DNA of 64,000 bases from positions 62,001 to 126,000 of the forward strand of contig LODT01000020.1 in NCBI GenBank assembly GCA_001606155.1. The letters run 5' to 3'. Positions 37,921 through 47,927 of the stretch are shown here, piece by piece; the first letter of the stretch is position 1, and each line of letters starts with the position of its first letter. This stretch comes from Tieghemostelium lacteum. Lineage: Eukaryota; Evosea; Eumycetozoa; Dictyosteliales; Raperosteliaceae. A model generated the notes under the pieces. The model was not told the origin of the DNA. It searched no databases and saw only the letters and a list, made by a program, of their open reading frames with translations. The position numbers were made by a program, and so were the translations under genes.

Positions 37921-38673
37921 AGTTCATCTGATTTTATATCTTTATTTATAAAAAAAAAAATAATATTATTTTTTTTTGTAAAAATATGTTTTTTTTTCGT
38001 GGTAGAAACATAATCCAAATGCCCAAAATGCAATTATTTATATAAATTGAATTTATTATTATCCCAAATTTAAATTTAACAATATTTTTATTGTTTTTTT
38101 AAACTACAATTTTTTTAATATGAATATTGTCCTGGATCCTATTTCTATTTTTGAATTTGTGTATTCCTTCCAGGCTTCAAAGCAGTAATTCATATATTCA
38201 GACGGCATCTCCATCGATACGTCCATGCATCTTCATAGGAGAACTTACCAAATAATTTTTTTTTGTAAAAGGCGTACCAATTGATACCCTTATGCCAAGA
38301 CCCCTAACATGTAGGAGTTGGATCTAAAGTTTATTTATGTAATAACAAAGGGTAAATATTAATATTTTTATGATATAAATGATAATGTCTTGATTAATTA
38401 TTTTATTTTGTTTTTATAATGTTAGTTATTTAAAATATGGAACTTAGAATATAGAATCATAAGATTTAATGAGATGCTATACTATGTAAGAGATACAGTA
38501 TTAACAGTTACGCTAAAAGATGATAGTCATCCATTCCTGACTACCTTTTATGTATACTTTATACTAATCTATACTGTACTCTTGTGGAACTTGGTAAGGA
38601 GCATTCTTACAACTAAAAAAGGCTAATTTATTTTAGCTACTTTAAATCAAATATAAATCCGTAGAATATGTAA
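37921..38673. other. Spacer between EXO1 and tRNA-Asn
   Basis: 753 bp. The first 200 bp are the AT-rich EXO1 promoter. From about 38120 to 38340 the base composition is visibly less AT-rich (for example CGGCATCTCCATCGATACG) with no open frame, so an untranslated or repeat-derived segment is possible. I could not assign it to any family. Confidence 0.35.
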
Positions 38674-38746
38674 GCTTTTATGGCTCAGTCGGCAGAGCGA
38701 GCGGCTGTTAACCGCTAGGTCAGTGGTTCGATCCCACTTAAAAGCG
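38674..38746 (+). tRNA. tRNA-Asn (GUU)
   Basis: A 73-base cloverleaf with every stem paired: acceptor GCTTTTA/TAAAAGC, D stem GCTC/GAGC, anticodon stem AGCGG/CCGCT around loop CTGTTAA (anticodon GTT), variable loop AGGTC, T stem AGTGG/CCACT around TTCGATC, and discriminator G. No intron; CCA is not encoded, as usual in eukaryotes. Internal A and B boxes are present (TGGCTCAGTCGG, GGTTCGATCCC). T runs follow within 10-20 bp and can serve as the Pol III terminator. Confidence 0.97.
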
Positions 38747-39055
38747 TATATGTTTTTTCTTTTAAAATTTTTTTGGTGTTTTTTGGTGTTTTTTTGTGCG
38801 TTTAGAAACTCATTATACCACGTGCGTTTGATTATTTTATGCACATATAATTGTAGCCAAGCTCAAGACCTACCAAACCTCCTATTTCCATTATTCCCCA
38901 TTGACGCTAAATCTTATAAAAGTATTCTCCAAAAAAGCTACTTTTCCATTGTGGTACCATATTGCGCGGTCTTTTTATATCATCTAAATTCAATAGGTAG
39001 CAATGAAATATAGATGGTTCGATAATACTTGAAGTGGGCTACAATTATGTAGCCG

Positions 39056-39572
39056 TAATGATAGATATCTCAGATCACATCATGATCACTTCATATATCT
39101 TTCTATTAGTCCAATACGTTTACAGATGCGTTATGATTATGAGTTGTGATAATTTAGCCAAAAAATAACATCTAATTGTAAACGTATTGGGATAAATATA
39201 AAGACTAAACGATGTTTGTATATCTAATATGAATATGTAATATGATAGTCTTTATTTTATGAATACGAATAACAGAGTTGAGCTCGGAATAATAGATGTG
39301 TGATGTGATCATGATGTGATCTGAGATGAGATGGTCTGAGATATATGAGTAATGATAGGTTCAATCATTACTGCTACCCATCTATCATTATTTTGTATTT
39401 AATAAGAATTCTAGTAAGCAGGAATGATACCTATCATTACTCACATATATCTCAGACCATCTCATCTAATACCTAATATTCCGACCTCAATTCTGTTATT
39501 CGTATAAAATAAAGACTATCATATATATTCATCATAGTTATACAAACATCTTTTAGTCTTTATATTTTTCCT
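39056..39572. mobile_element. Nested inverted-repeat (fold-back) element downstream of tRNA-Asn
   Basis: Three sets of inverted repeats are interlocked. A 22-bp perfect pair, 39068-39089 and 39305-39326. A 13-bp perfect pair, CCAATACGTTTAC at 39111-39123 and its complement at 39178-39190, inside the first. And long imperfect arms of about 150 bp, left about 39192-39360 and right about 39431-39572, around a loop of about 70 bp. The left long arm holds an insert of about 20 bp carrying one copy of the 22-bp repeat that the right arm lacks. There is no coding frame. It resembles a non-autonomous fold-back or MITE-like DNA element, about 310 bp from a tRNA gene, a common landing zone for dictyostelid mobile elements. 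Family and target duplication not identified. Confidence 0.6.
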
Positions 39573-39797
39573 TATATTTACACAAGAATCAAAAACCAAT
39601 AATAATAGATATTAAATATAATGAAAAAAATATTTATTTGGATTCAAATTTAATCAATACATTCTACACTTTATATGAATCACCTGGCTGTTAACAACAA
39701 GTATATTATCAGAATAATAGAAATAAAGAAGTATTTATTTTGTATTTTGAATGTGAATATCGAATGAATAAAAATGGTTTAATAATATTATTTTAAT

Positions 39798-41870
39798 TTA
39801 AATAAAATAGTTAATTAATAACAATAATAAGATAACATATAAATTTACATGAATTTTAGATGAAAATGAAATATCATCAGATTCAGAGTCAGTGCTATCG
39901 GAGGAAGATGGTGGTACATGAATAGAACAAGATATGTCTTTACCTTGTCCTTTGCAATCGTAGTCAATGAGTACAGTTACAGTGGTATTTTTCAAACCAA
40001 CATAGGCATTGGGTGTATAGAGAATTTCAAATCTTGAAACTGGTTTTGAAGCTGGAATATTTACAACAAAAGTCATTTGACTCTTTGGTGCTGTTGCATT
40101 ATAGTATTGTGGATCAATGGTACCATTGATACTGAACCATGGTCTAAGTCCATCTTGTACAATTACATGACTAACGGTGGAATCTTGATATGTGATACGA
40201 TAGGTAAAATCACAACCATCAGCATGACAATACCAATAATATTTTCCACCAGAGTTTGGTTTAATCAATGCCAAATCAGTGGCACTAGTTGGATCAAAAT
40301 ATTGAATTAGTGCACCATTTTGGGCATATAATGGTGGGTATATAATTGATGCTCCTTTTGTACCAGCAATAGACAGTGAAGCTATAAATGTATATACTGG
40401 AACATTCTTTTGAACTGGAAAATTACCATTAATACCATAGAGACCTCCATCAGTTGTAGTAGGGGTGTATTCAACAAATTTATTATCAATACTATCCCAA
40501 CGAGCATATCCACTTGAAAATGTTTGAGATCTAAATACTTTACCACCACTGTATGAATTTACACCAGTTGTTGCATTCTTTGTTGTAGTACCTTCAAAAT
40601 AAGCTTGCATTATTGCGGCTTCATAATCAGCAAACATTGTGTAACGGTATCCAGAAGCTTGATCACCAGAACCACCTTGCATAACTGACTGTTTTACACA
40701 TTGATCTTGAGCATTCAATACAGAACTTTTTTTACAATTTGCATAATGGCTTGCAGAAGTTGGAACTACTGTTGACAAAAGTTGATTCTTATTGGTGTCA
40801 TATCCCCATTGACTTCCAAGTAGGGACCCATTGACGTATGGGTAATTACCACTAGCATAAGATTCACCAGCATGATGAAGACCAAAAGCATGACCTTGCT
40901 CATGAATAAAGATACCTGCGTATGATAAATCTCCAACACCACAACTTCCACCAACTGTACCTAAACCACCTCCTGGACCTATAATTTTACCAGCAGAGTT
41001 CTTCCAACTGATTGGACCATACAATTGAGTGTTTAATTTAGAGTCACCATAGACTGAATAAATTCTTCCAAGAAGACCTAAAAGAATACCCATCATTTCA
41101 AAACCATCTCTCTGTTGACTTGAAGCTGTTGCTAAGAATGCTGGATGTGTACCATTAGGTGGTAAAATTAAAGATGGCCAAACTATTCCACCACTTGGAT
41201 GTGGTTGAACATCAATTTCACTTACAGGCCATTTATTTGTCAATTCATCTAACACATTTTCTGGAATTGAAGTTGCAGTTGAGAAATTTGCAGAATTTTC
41301 AAAATTAGCTCCAAATAGAAACAATGGGAATATCAATAGGTTCATTGATGCTGTACAACCAGTATTCAAAGCAATGGCATCTGAAGTCTCGTAATTACTT
41401 GCGGATACTTTTAAAGTTACACCAGGAACTATCCAATTTAATGGTGCATTAACTGAATATGCGGTAGTTGAAAATGCAGTGCCATTCGATTCAGTAGGTG
41501 CCAATTGATTAGGAGCAAGTAAATTTTGGGTTCCTAGTGATGTTGAGCCTTGAAAAGCCTGTACAGAAGGACTAACTAAATCAGTTTTTCCAAACTCAAA
41601 TATAAGTAATGTTGATTTACCTCCAGTCAAATGTAACGATTTTGAAATTGTCTTGTTGGAATTATCAACTAGAGTCCAACTTAATCCATTTGGTTGTGGT
41701 ATTAAATGACTTTGAGCACCTATTAATTTTACAATTGATAATTTTACACAATAAACTATTTATATATAAACATGGTTAGGATATTATTTAATTACAATCT
41801 TTGAATAGTTTAACTTACTATAATTTACATTAAGTAATAGTAATAATACAAATATAATTTTAGAGTTCAT
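39798..41870 (-). CDS. Dictomallein-like zinc metalloprotease (M66 family), secreted or GPI-anchored
   Basis: Two exons (41870-41819 and 41755-39798, intron 63 nt) give 669 residues. The zinc site IHEQGHAFGLHHAGE follows the HExxHxxGxxH pattern in the context SCGVGDLSYAGIF, which matches Dictyostelium dictomalleins and, more distantly, the bacterial mucinase StcE (peptidase family M66). The predicted role is cleavage of glycoproteins outside the cell. Exon 1 supplies a signal peptide (SKIIFVLLLLLNVNYIYC). The C terminus is a Ser/Asp-rich stretch then a hydrophobic end (LYVILLLLLINYFI), fitting a GPI anchor. The second half (after about residue 440) is beta-rich without a named domain. D. discoideum has several dictomalleins; which one this matches is not decided. 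Confidence 0.85.
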
Positions 41871-42471
41871 GATTTTTAATTATTTGATAAAAAAAAAAAA
41901 AATTTTAATCCATTAAATAGACGATCAGTTTTTTGAAACGACGTTTTTCCCAATTATCTTATTTTAAAATCTAAAAATGGGTTTCAAATTTCATATCCGT
42001 CAAAGAATGCAATAATGTGGAATTTTAAATAATTGAAATCAGGTGGAAAATGATGATATTTCGGGTCTAGTCCAAACCATTTTATATCAATTTTTCAAAT
42101 AAAAAAAAAAAACAACTCTATTTTCGGTTTAAAATAAATATATCGTTTGATTTTTTAATTTTTATAATAATATTGAATTATCTTGCAAAAAAAAACCTAA
42201 TGAAAAATTAGATTTTTAATTAAACTATTTTTAACATCCAATCAAATTTCAATCAATTCTTTTGAATTAAATTTACTTAGATCTTTTTTAAATTAAATTC
42301 ATTTTAACCCTCATCCTTCCAAATTTGTCGTCGACGGTTTTCAAGTACTGTTGTGTTGTAACGTTACTTTTTAAACTAAGAGATACCAGTACGATCCTTT
42401 GAACATTTTAATTTATCGGATTATCTCTGTCTATGAATTCTATTAGAAATAAATCTAAATGCATATTTTTT
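41871..42471. other. Spacer, dictomallein-like gene promoter and 3' flank of the next gene
   Basis: 601 bp, AT-rich. It holds the upstream region of the metalloprotease and the 3' flank of the gene ending at 42472. No gene, repeat or RNA is recognised. Confidence 0.4.
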
Positions 42472-44215
42472 TTATTTAGCTGGAATATCAATTTCTGGGC
42501 CATTAGGAGTTAATAAATCTCTAATGTAAAGTTCACAGAATAAATCAAGATCAGGTTTATCAGGGAATACAAAACATTTAACTAGACCAATAGCAATTAA
42601 TACTAAACCAATGACAGCACCTACAATACCAGCTGCAGTTGCCATACCAAAAAATAGCAATACACAGGTCGCAAGTGTTCCAGAGAGTGCAATAAAACCA
42701 GCTGAAAGATCCACGAGTGCAGCTTGAATATTATTATCTTTGTTTTCTAAATAATCACTAAATGATAAACAGGCTGATACCAATAACATAGCAGGTGCAA
42801 GTCTCTGTGCAACAAATGATGATACAGAACCAGTAAATATTTTTGAGGCATTAGTTGTAAATAATTGTAATCCAGTCTTTAGGAAACCAGGATTTGCCCA
42901 ATTAATTGCTTTACCTATTGTATTTACCCAAAATGATCCTAATTTTTTAGTTAAAAAATTATCAATAAGCGTAAAACTAGTAGCTGCATCCAACCTATAA
43001 TTATAATAAAAATAGTGTTATTGCAATTGAAGATAGTTAAAATAATATAGATATTTACCCAGTATTTATAGTTTCAGCAATTAAACTAACAATTTTCATT
43101 GGTTTCAAGTTACCATCTTTAATAAAGATATCGTTTGCGCCAGTTAACATCAGTACACCAACTTGAATGACTCTAAAGAATACATTTAGTCTAAATTTAC
43201 CTGTTTCAATATTATCAGCAGTTACACCCTTTGAAGCTAGGAATGTATGCAATCTATTCTTCCATTTGGTTTGGTCCATTAGAGTAGCTGCATCAGTTTT
43301 AAACAGTGCCAAAAGTATATCTGAGAATTGATTGGCTAGACCAATGACACCAATCTTTGGTGGTAGAATAGTGGCTAGCTGATCTATTACTTTCTTAACT
43401 TTGGCATTTTCAGGTTCATCAGTTTTTATAGTATTTTCAATTTCATCTAAAATCTTTCTAATGTTATCAGTTAGAATGGCATCAGTCATTTTATTACCCT
43501 TTTGGAATTGGTAGAGAACATATTGACCAATGAATTGCATTAGAACTTGGTTGGAGGTCTCCATGGTTGGATCAATAAAGTCAATTAAAGATTTCATGGC
43601 ATTGAATTCAACTGGGAAGGTATCATAGGTTACAGTTTTTGCCCAATCGGATATATAGTCAGTCTCTCTTACATATTCTAAAAGTTTAGTTGAAAACTTG
43701 TTTTTAGCAGTTTGAGAATTTAGATAAAATATAATCTCTGGATAGGTTTCAACCAATGCATGACTATAGAGTAAAGCTTGTTGTTTTGCTGGAGTTGCAC
43801 CATACTTCTTGTTAATCTCAACTATCTTCTTTTCAAAATTACCAATGGCTTGTGGATACTTTTTCTTAAATAATTTCATATAGTCCTTGTTTTGTAAATC
43901 TGGTGAATTGAACATGGTAAATGGTACCCAATATTTACTAAATTCAATATAAAAGTTACTGGCATCTATATCACTAGCTATAATATCATAGAGACGATCA
44001 GAGAGTTCTGTAACTCTTTTAATACCCAAACCTTTAAGACCAGTTATATTATCAGGTGTTGCATGGTAACTTAACAATTGAATAAAATAACTATCAGCCT
44101 TTGCCTTTATCTGATCTTCTCCATCTTGAACTGTCTTTAATGATAAAAAGTAACTAACATCCAAATTGGATTGTATTTCTTTTTCTATATTATCGTGATA
44201 GGTTCCTAAGAACAT
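42472..44215 (-). CDS. Unrecognised membrane protein A of a divergent related pair
   Basis: Two exons (44215-43059 and 42994-42472, intron 64 nt; the junction reads TINTGLDAATSF) give 559 residues. I do not recognise the family. Residues 1 to about 340 are soluble and helical. Then come a hydrophobic segment (FFRVIQVGVLML), an amphipathic part, and a C-terminal membrane section with a Gly/Ala-rich helix (GMATAAGIVGAVIGLVLIAI). No signal peptide is present. The last 200 residues resemble those of the protein encoded divergently at 44715: both have the series 'F..LN....V..V...', then 'LENKDNNIQAALV...' against 'IHKGKLDAIGIAL...', then a Gly/Ala-rich helix, then a '..P....FCE/YCE' end. A pore or organelle-membrane role is possible but unsupported. 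Confidence 0.7.
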
Positions 44216-44714
44216 GATTTGATTTTAGTATAAAATAAAAAAAAATTTTAAGTATTTAAATACTTACTACTTTAATCCATTTAAACATGTTCATTTAGAA
44301 ATTCATCGAATTGATGATATTTTGCCGAAAAATGTAAATGAACACTGCTTTCATAAAAAAACTTTTAATTAATTTTTTGACATTTCTGCAAATAGACCAA
44401 ATCTCACTTCTCTGATTGAATAAAGTTATGACGACAACCGAAAACATTACTGCAAAAGTAATCCATTGGTTCAATCCCAACACTTTTTAAAATTTAATTA
44501 ATTTAATTGCTGAAGATTTTTTTAAAAAAAAAAAATAGTTTACATTTATTATGAATAATTTTATTGATTTTAGATTGCATTCACAATAAAAGATTCAATC
44601 ACATTATAATAATTCAAAGAACGAAATAATCCAGGAGTATTATACTTTTTAATTTAAGAATTTTAAAATTATTTAGTATTCATTATTATTTACTGTTATA
44701 ACATTACAAAAAGA
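44216..44714. promoter_or_regulatory. Shared divergent promoter region of the related pair
   Basis: A 499-bp spacer between the divergent starts at 44215 and 44715, probably holding both promoters. A runs near 44523-44534 and T runs near 44518 are visible. No short gene or RNA is recognised. Confidence 0.45.
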
Positions 44715-46559
44715 ATGTCAAAAATAATTGATTTAGTTAATCTTCAAATTAAATTTGCAAAGGAAGATATTAGTGATTATAAAGCTATGGCTGCAAAGTT
44801 TATAAAAAGTGCACCAATTTCTGATGATATTGTAAAAGAAAGGGATACATGGTTAGAGAATTTTATTTATTATCATTGTGATGAGGTAACTTTGGAACTA
44901 TTTGAAAAATCAAAACCAGATTTGACTGATGATCAAAAGAAATTCCTTAGTGAATATCCAGACTCTGATAGTTTTTTCAAGAAATATGCAAAATTGGCTG
45001 TGTTAAGTTCATTTGCAAGTCACAAGAAATATGAAACTACTTCATTTAGTTTCAATCAAGTTCAAATTACATTGGCATTAAATGAATCATCCTTTAAACA
45101 GAGAACCACCTATTTCACTCACGAGATTTATAAAACCATTCTAATGCGTACCAGATCTGATTTGAAAGTTTATTGGACCAATAACACCAGTTTAGTCGCA
45201 TTTGTAAGAGATGTTGTATTGGATCCAAACTATATCTCTACATTTGCTCTAGAGTTGAATGCTACAACTACCCAAGATCAAAAGAATGCTGCAATCTCAA
45301 AGAAGGTTAATTTAATTAACCTTATTGATCCAACTGGACAGGTATCATCTGAACTTGTAAAAGAAGCTTCTGCCATGGGTTGGTACTACAACTTTAAAGG
45401 TGTCAAAGCTGGATGTAAACCAATCAGTGACATGGTAGATGAGATGGTAAAACAAATTGTTAAAGGTATTGAAGAAGAGGGTGTAAAGAACGAGTACAAA
45501 GAGACTTTGGATGGCCTACTTGCTGAGTATGCAAATATTGGTGCTTTTCAAGTTAGTTTATCTAAAGGTATATTAGCAATGTTGGAAAGAAAAGTAGATG
45601 TAAAAGCCTCCTATGCTGCAAACCTTGAAGAAGCAGTTGAATTGTTAACATCTAAAGTCACTAAAAATGCTACCAAATTTCCAAAATTGAATGCACTTGG
45701 AAAAGTACTTTTTGTAACTGCAATTGGTATTATAACTATATACGGACTTACAAATTGGGAGAAATTGAATGCTTTCCAAAAGGGTCTAATGGTTGTCAAT
45801 TCATTTATCTTTTTTGTACAAGTTAGTGTACTTTTAAAGAATGGTATTACAGCTGCACTTGGATATGCTGCCAGACAATTTGGAAGTCAAATTCTAAAGA
45901 TTTCCTATGAAAAAATGGTTCAATTCAGTACACGTCTAACTCGTCTCGTTGCAGCTTTTATCCCACAAACTCTACTCAAATACTCAAAATTATTTATACC
46001 AATGGTAAACATTGCATTTGTAGGGTACATGTGTCTAGAGCTCCTATGGAATATACATAAAGGCAAATTAGATGCCATTGGTATTGCATTAGCAGTCGTT
46101 GAGATTTTTGTAAGTTTTGTAATGGCTTTGGTTTGGGATGCTACAGGACCACTTGGTGCAGTTGTCATTGGAGTTTGTCTAGGTATATTAGTAGCAATCA
46201 CACTATTTAGATTTATTCTATCTCTAGTTGGTATTGGTGAGAAGTCTCCTTTCCAACGTTATTGTGAAAGTATCACAGCATATAATCCAAAATTCCTTGT
46301 AAGTGGTGACATTAAAAAAGAAAAGTCAATCTACTACATGATTAAGATGCTTCAAACTGAAAAAACCACTGCAACTGAGGCCAGACGTACCCAAATTGAA
46401 AGTGTATTTTTACCAATGTGGCTAAAAATGAAAGAAGTCAACGACAAGTCCTCCACTTTAACTGCAGCTGTTAAAAATCAACTGCATAATCAAATGGATC
46501 TCTTAGTCGCTGCTGATTGGTCTACTAGTAATGATGATGCTGCTGCAAATGCTGCTTAA
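44715..46559 (+). CDS. Unrecognised membrane protein B of a divergent related pair
   Basis: Single exon, 614 residues. Function not recognised. Residues 1 to about 330 are helical and charged. Then come 4-5 hydrophobic helices: ALGKVLFVTAIGIITIYGL, VVNSFIFFVQVSVLL, LFIPMVNIAFVGYMCLELLW, ALAVVEIFVSFVMALV and LGAVVIGVCLGILVAITLF. A soluble tail of about 95 residues follows, which the divergent neighbour lacks. No N-terminal signal is present. Order and spacing of the membrane section follow protein A at 42472-44215, supporting an old inverted duplication. The soluble-head, membrane-tail layout is reminiscent of pore-forming or tail-inserted proteins, but no named motif is present. Confidence 0.75.
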   Translation: MSKIIDLVNLQIKFAKEDISDYKAMAAKFIKSAPISDDIVKERDTWLENFIYYHCDEVTLELFEKSKPDLTDDQKKFLSEYPDSDSFFKKYAKLAVLSSFASHKKYETTSFSFNQVQITLALNESSFKQRTTYFTHEIYKTILMRTRSDLKVYWTNNTSLVAFVRDVVLDPNYISTFALELNATTTQDQKNAAISKKVNLINLIDPTGQVSSELVKEASAMGWYYNFKGVKAGCKPISDMVDEMVKQIVKGIEEEGVKNEYKETLDGLLAEYANIGAFQVSLSKGILAMLERKVDVKASYAANLEEAVELLTSKVTKNATKFPKLNALGKVLFVTAIGIITIYGLTNWEKLNAFQKGLMVVNSFIFFVQVSVLLKNGITAALGYAARQFGSQILKISYEKMVQFSTRLTRLVAAFIPQTLLKYSKLFIPMVNIAFVGYMCLELLWNIHKGKLDAIGIALAVVEIFVSFVMALVWDATGPLGAVVIGVCLGILVAITLFRFILSLVGIGEKSPFQRYCESITAYNPKFLVSGDIKKEKSIYYMIKMLQTEKTTATEARRTQIESVFLPMWLKMKEVNDKSSTLTAAVKNQLHNQMDLLVAADWSTSNDDAAANAA

Positions 46560-47012
46560 ATTTACTTGAATAAATATGAAATTTAACTAATTAACCACTT
46601 AATGCGTATTATCGGAATTTTCCACACCACTTGTACATATCTTCTTTGAATGTATTTTAGGAATTTAGGAAATAGAATCTAGTACCAGAAGTGCAAAGAT
46701 AAAATTTTATCACTGGTTACAATGGATTTAATTGAAATAGTAATTATTGTAAAAAAAACACTCTGGTAAAAAAACCTTTTCGTTTTGGTTTTAAAAATTA
46801 AGGATTAGATCAAAAAATCGTAAAAATTTTGACCTGGTGTCCTGGTGAATTTTACAATGACGTATTAGGCCACCAAGATCCATTGGTAAATTCAAGTATA
46901 AAAATTTAAATTTTATTATTTTAAACATCATTCAATTAAATAACAAATAATAATTAAATACAATTCAAATTCAAATATATAATATATAATAATAATAAAC
47001 AATAATCAAAAA
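46560..47012 (+). other. Spacer upstream of the small secreted protein
   Basis: 453 bp between tandem genes; contains TCCTGGTGTCCTGGTG-like direct repeats (about 46836-46851, on the strand read as CCTGGTG twice) and A-rich leader sequence before 47013. No gene is seen. Confidence 0.35.
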
Positions 47013-47663
47013 ATGAGATTTTTAACTACTTTAATGTGTATGTTCGTAGTTGTTGCTATGGTCAGTGCCAAACATTGTTACAAAAAAGAAAAAAATGGAT
47101 TCTCTGCTGTGATTGGTATGGTTGCAAATAATGTAAATGTAGCACCTGGATATCAATTATCTTTTACTGAAAGTTGTGGTATTGCAATTGATTACAAGAA
47201 TCAACAAATGTCAATTTCTTATGAGATTATTGATGGTGGTAACCTCTACTATGGTCAACTCTATGCCTTTGGTGCTAATAATACTCAATATGTTTTATCA
47301 AATGGAACATGTTCTGAAATGCCATTGTCTTACCCAGTACCAAGTAGTTTACCAACCAACTTTACTCAATTACCAAAAGTCAGATTAGGTAAATATAAAG
47401 TCGATGTCATTCAATTCACTGATACCGAAGCTGATACCACTGTTCAAGCTCTCTATGATGGTGAAGATTGTGCTGTTGTTTCAACTCTCACTGCCAACAA
47501 TGGTCTTGATGGTTTTGCAATTGCCAACTACTTTGATTACACCAACAAAGTAAACCCACAATTATTTGAATTACCAGTTGAATGTCAAACTGCAAATGTT
47601 TTCAAATTATCTCATGCTAAATTCCATAACATCCAATTACCAAACACTGTACATTTACTTTAA
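47013..47663 (+). CDS. Small secreted protein resembling the N-terminal domain of the adjacent protease
   Basis: Single exon, 216 residues. A clear signal peptide (MRFLTTLMCMFVVVAMVSA) is followed by a beta-rich domain with six cysteines (CYKK, ESCG, GTCSE, EDCA, VEC among them). The layout parallels residues about 28-200 of the CfaD-like protease 265 bp downstream: 'IDYKNQQ..ISYEI' against 'YDSVNNRQYYDYY', a central Cys followed by P-rich 'SYPVPSSLP' against 'LEPILPENP', and 'FELPVEC' against 'WQVPSFLTC' at the end. This resembles an ependymin- or LolA-like fold, recognised by eye only. It lacks the protease domain. A secreted partner or regulator of the neighbour is inference. No GPI-type tail is seen. 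Confidence 0.7.
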   Translation: MRFLTTLMCMFVVVAMVSAKHCYKKEKNGFSAVIGMVANNVNVAPGYQLSFTESCGIAIDYKNQQMSISYEIIDGGNLYYGQLYAFGANNTQYVLSNGTCSEMPLSYPVPSSLPTNFTQLPKVRLGKYKVDVIQFTDTEADTTVQALYDGEDCAVVSTLTANNGLDGFAIANYFDYTNKVNPQLFELPVECQTANVFKLSHAKFHNIQLPNTVHLL

Positions 47664-47927
47664 ATATTTATATATGATTTTCTTAACCAAATTGGTTCAG
47701 TTTAAATCAAACTAACATAGAACATAGAAGGAGAAGGAGAAGGAGAAATAAATATAAAAGATTATCAATAAAAAAAAAATCATGATCATTTTGATTCAAA
47801 TAAACACTTTATTGTTAAGATGATTATAAAAAATCAGATATTTTAAACGTGAAGATATTTTGTTTTGATGAATACTTTAAATTTTTTAACATTTTTTATT
47901 TTCTCCGAGAATCGATACACAATTAAG

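Noticed and set aside
44216-44290. Possible extra 5' exon of membrane protein A using ATG near 44290 and donor GTAAGT
   Set aside because: Joining it to the only acceptor (TTCTTAG) breaks the reading frame; the ATG at 44215 is simpler.
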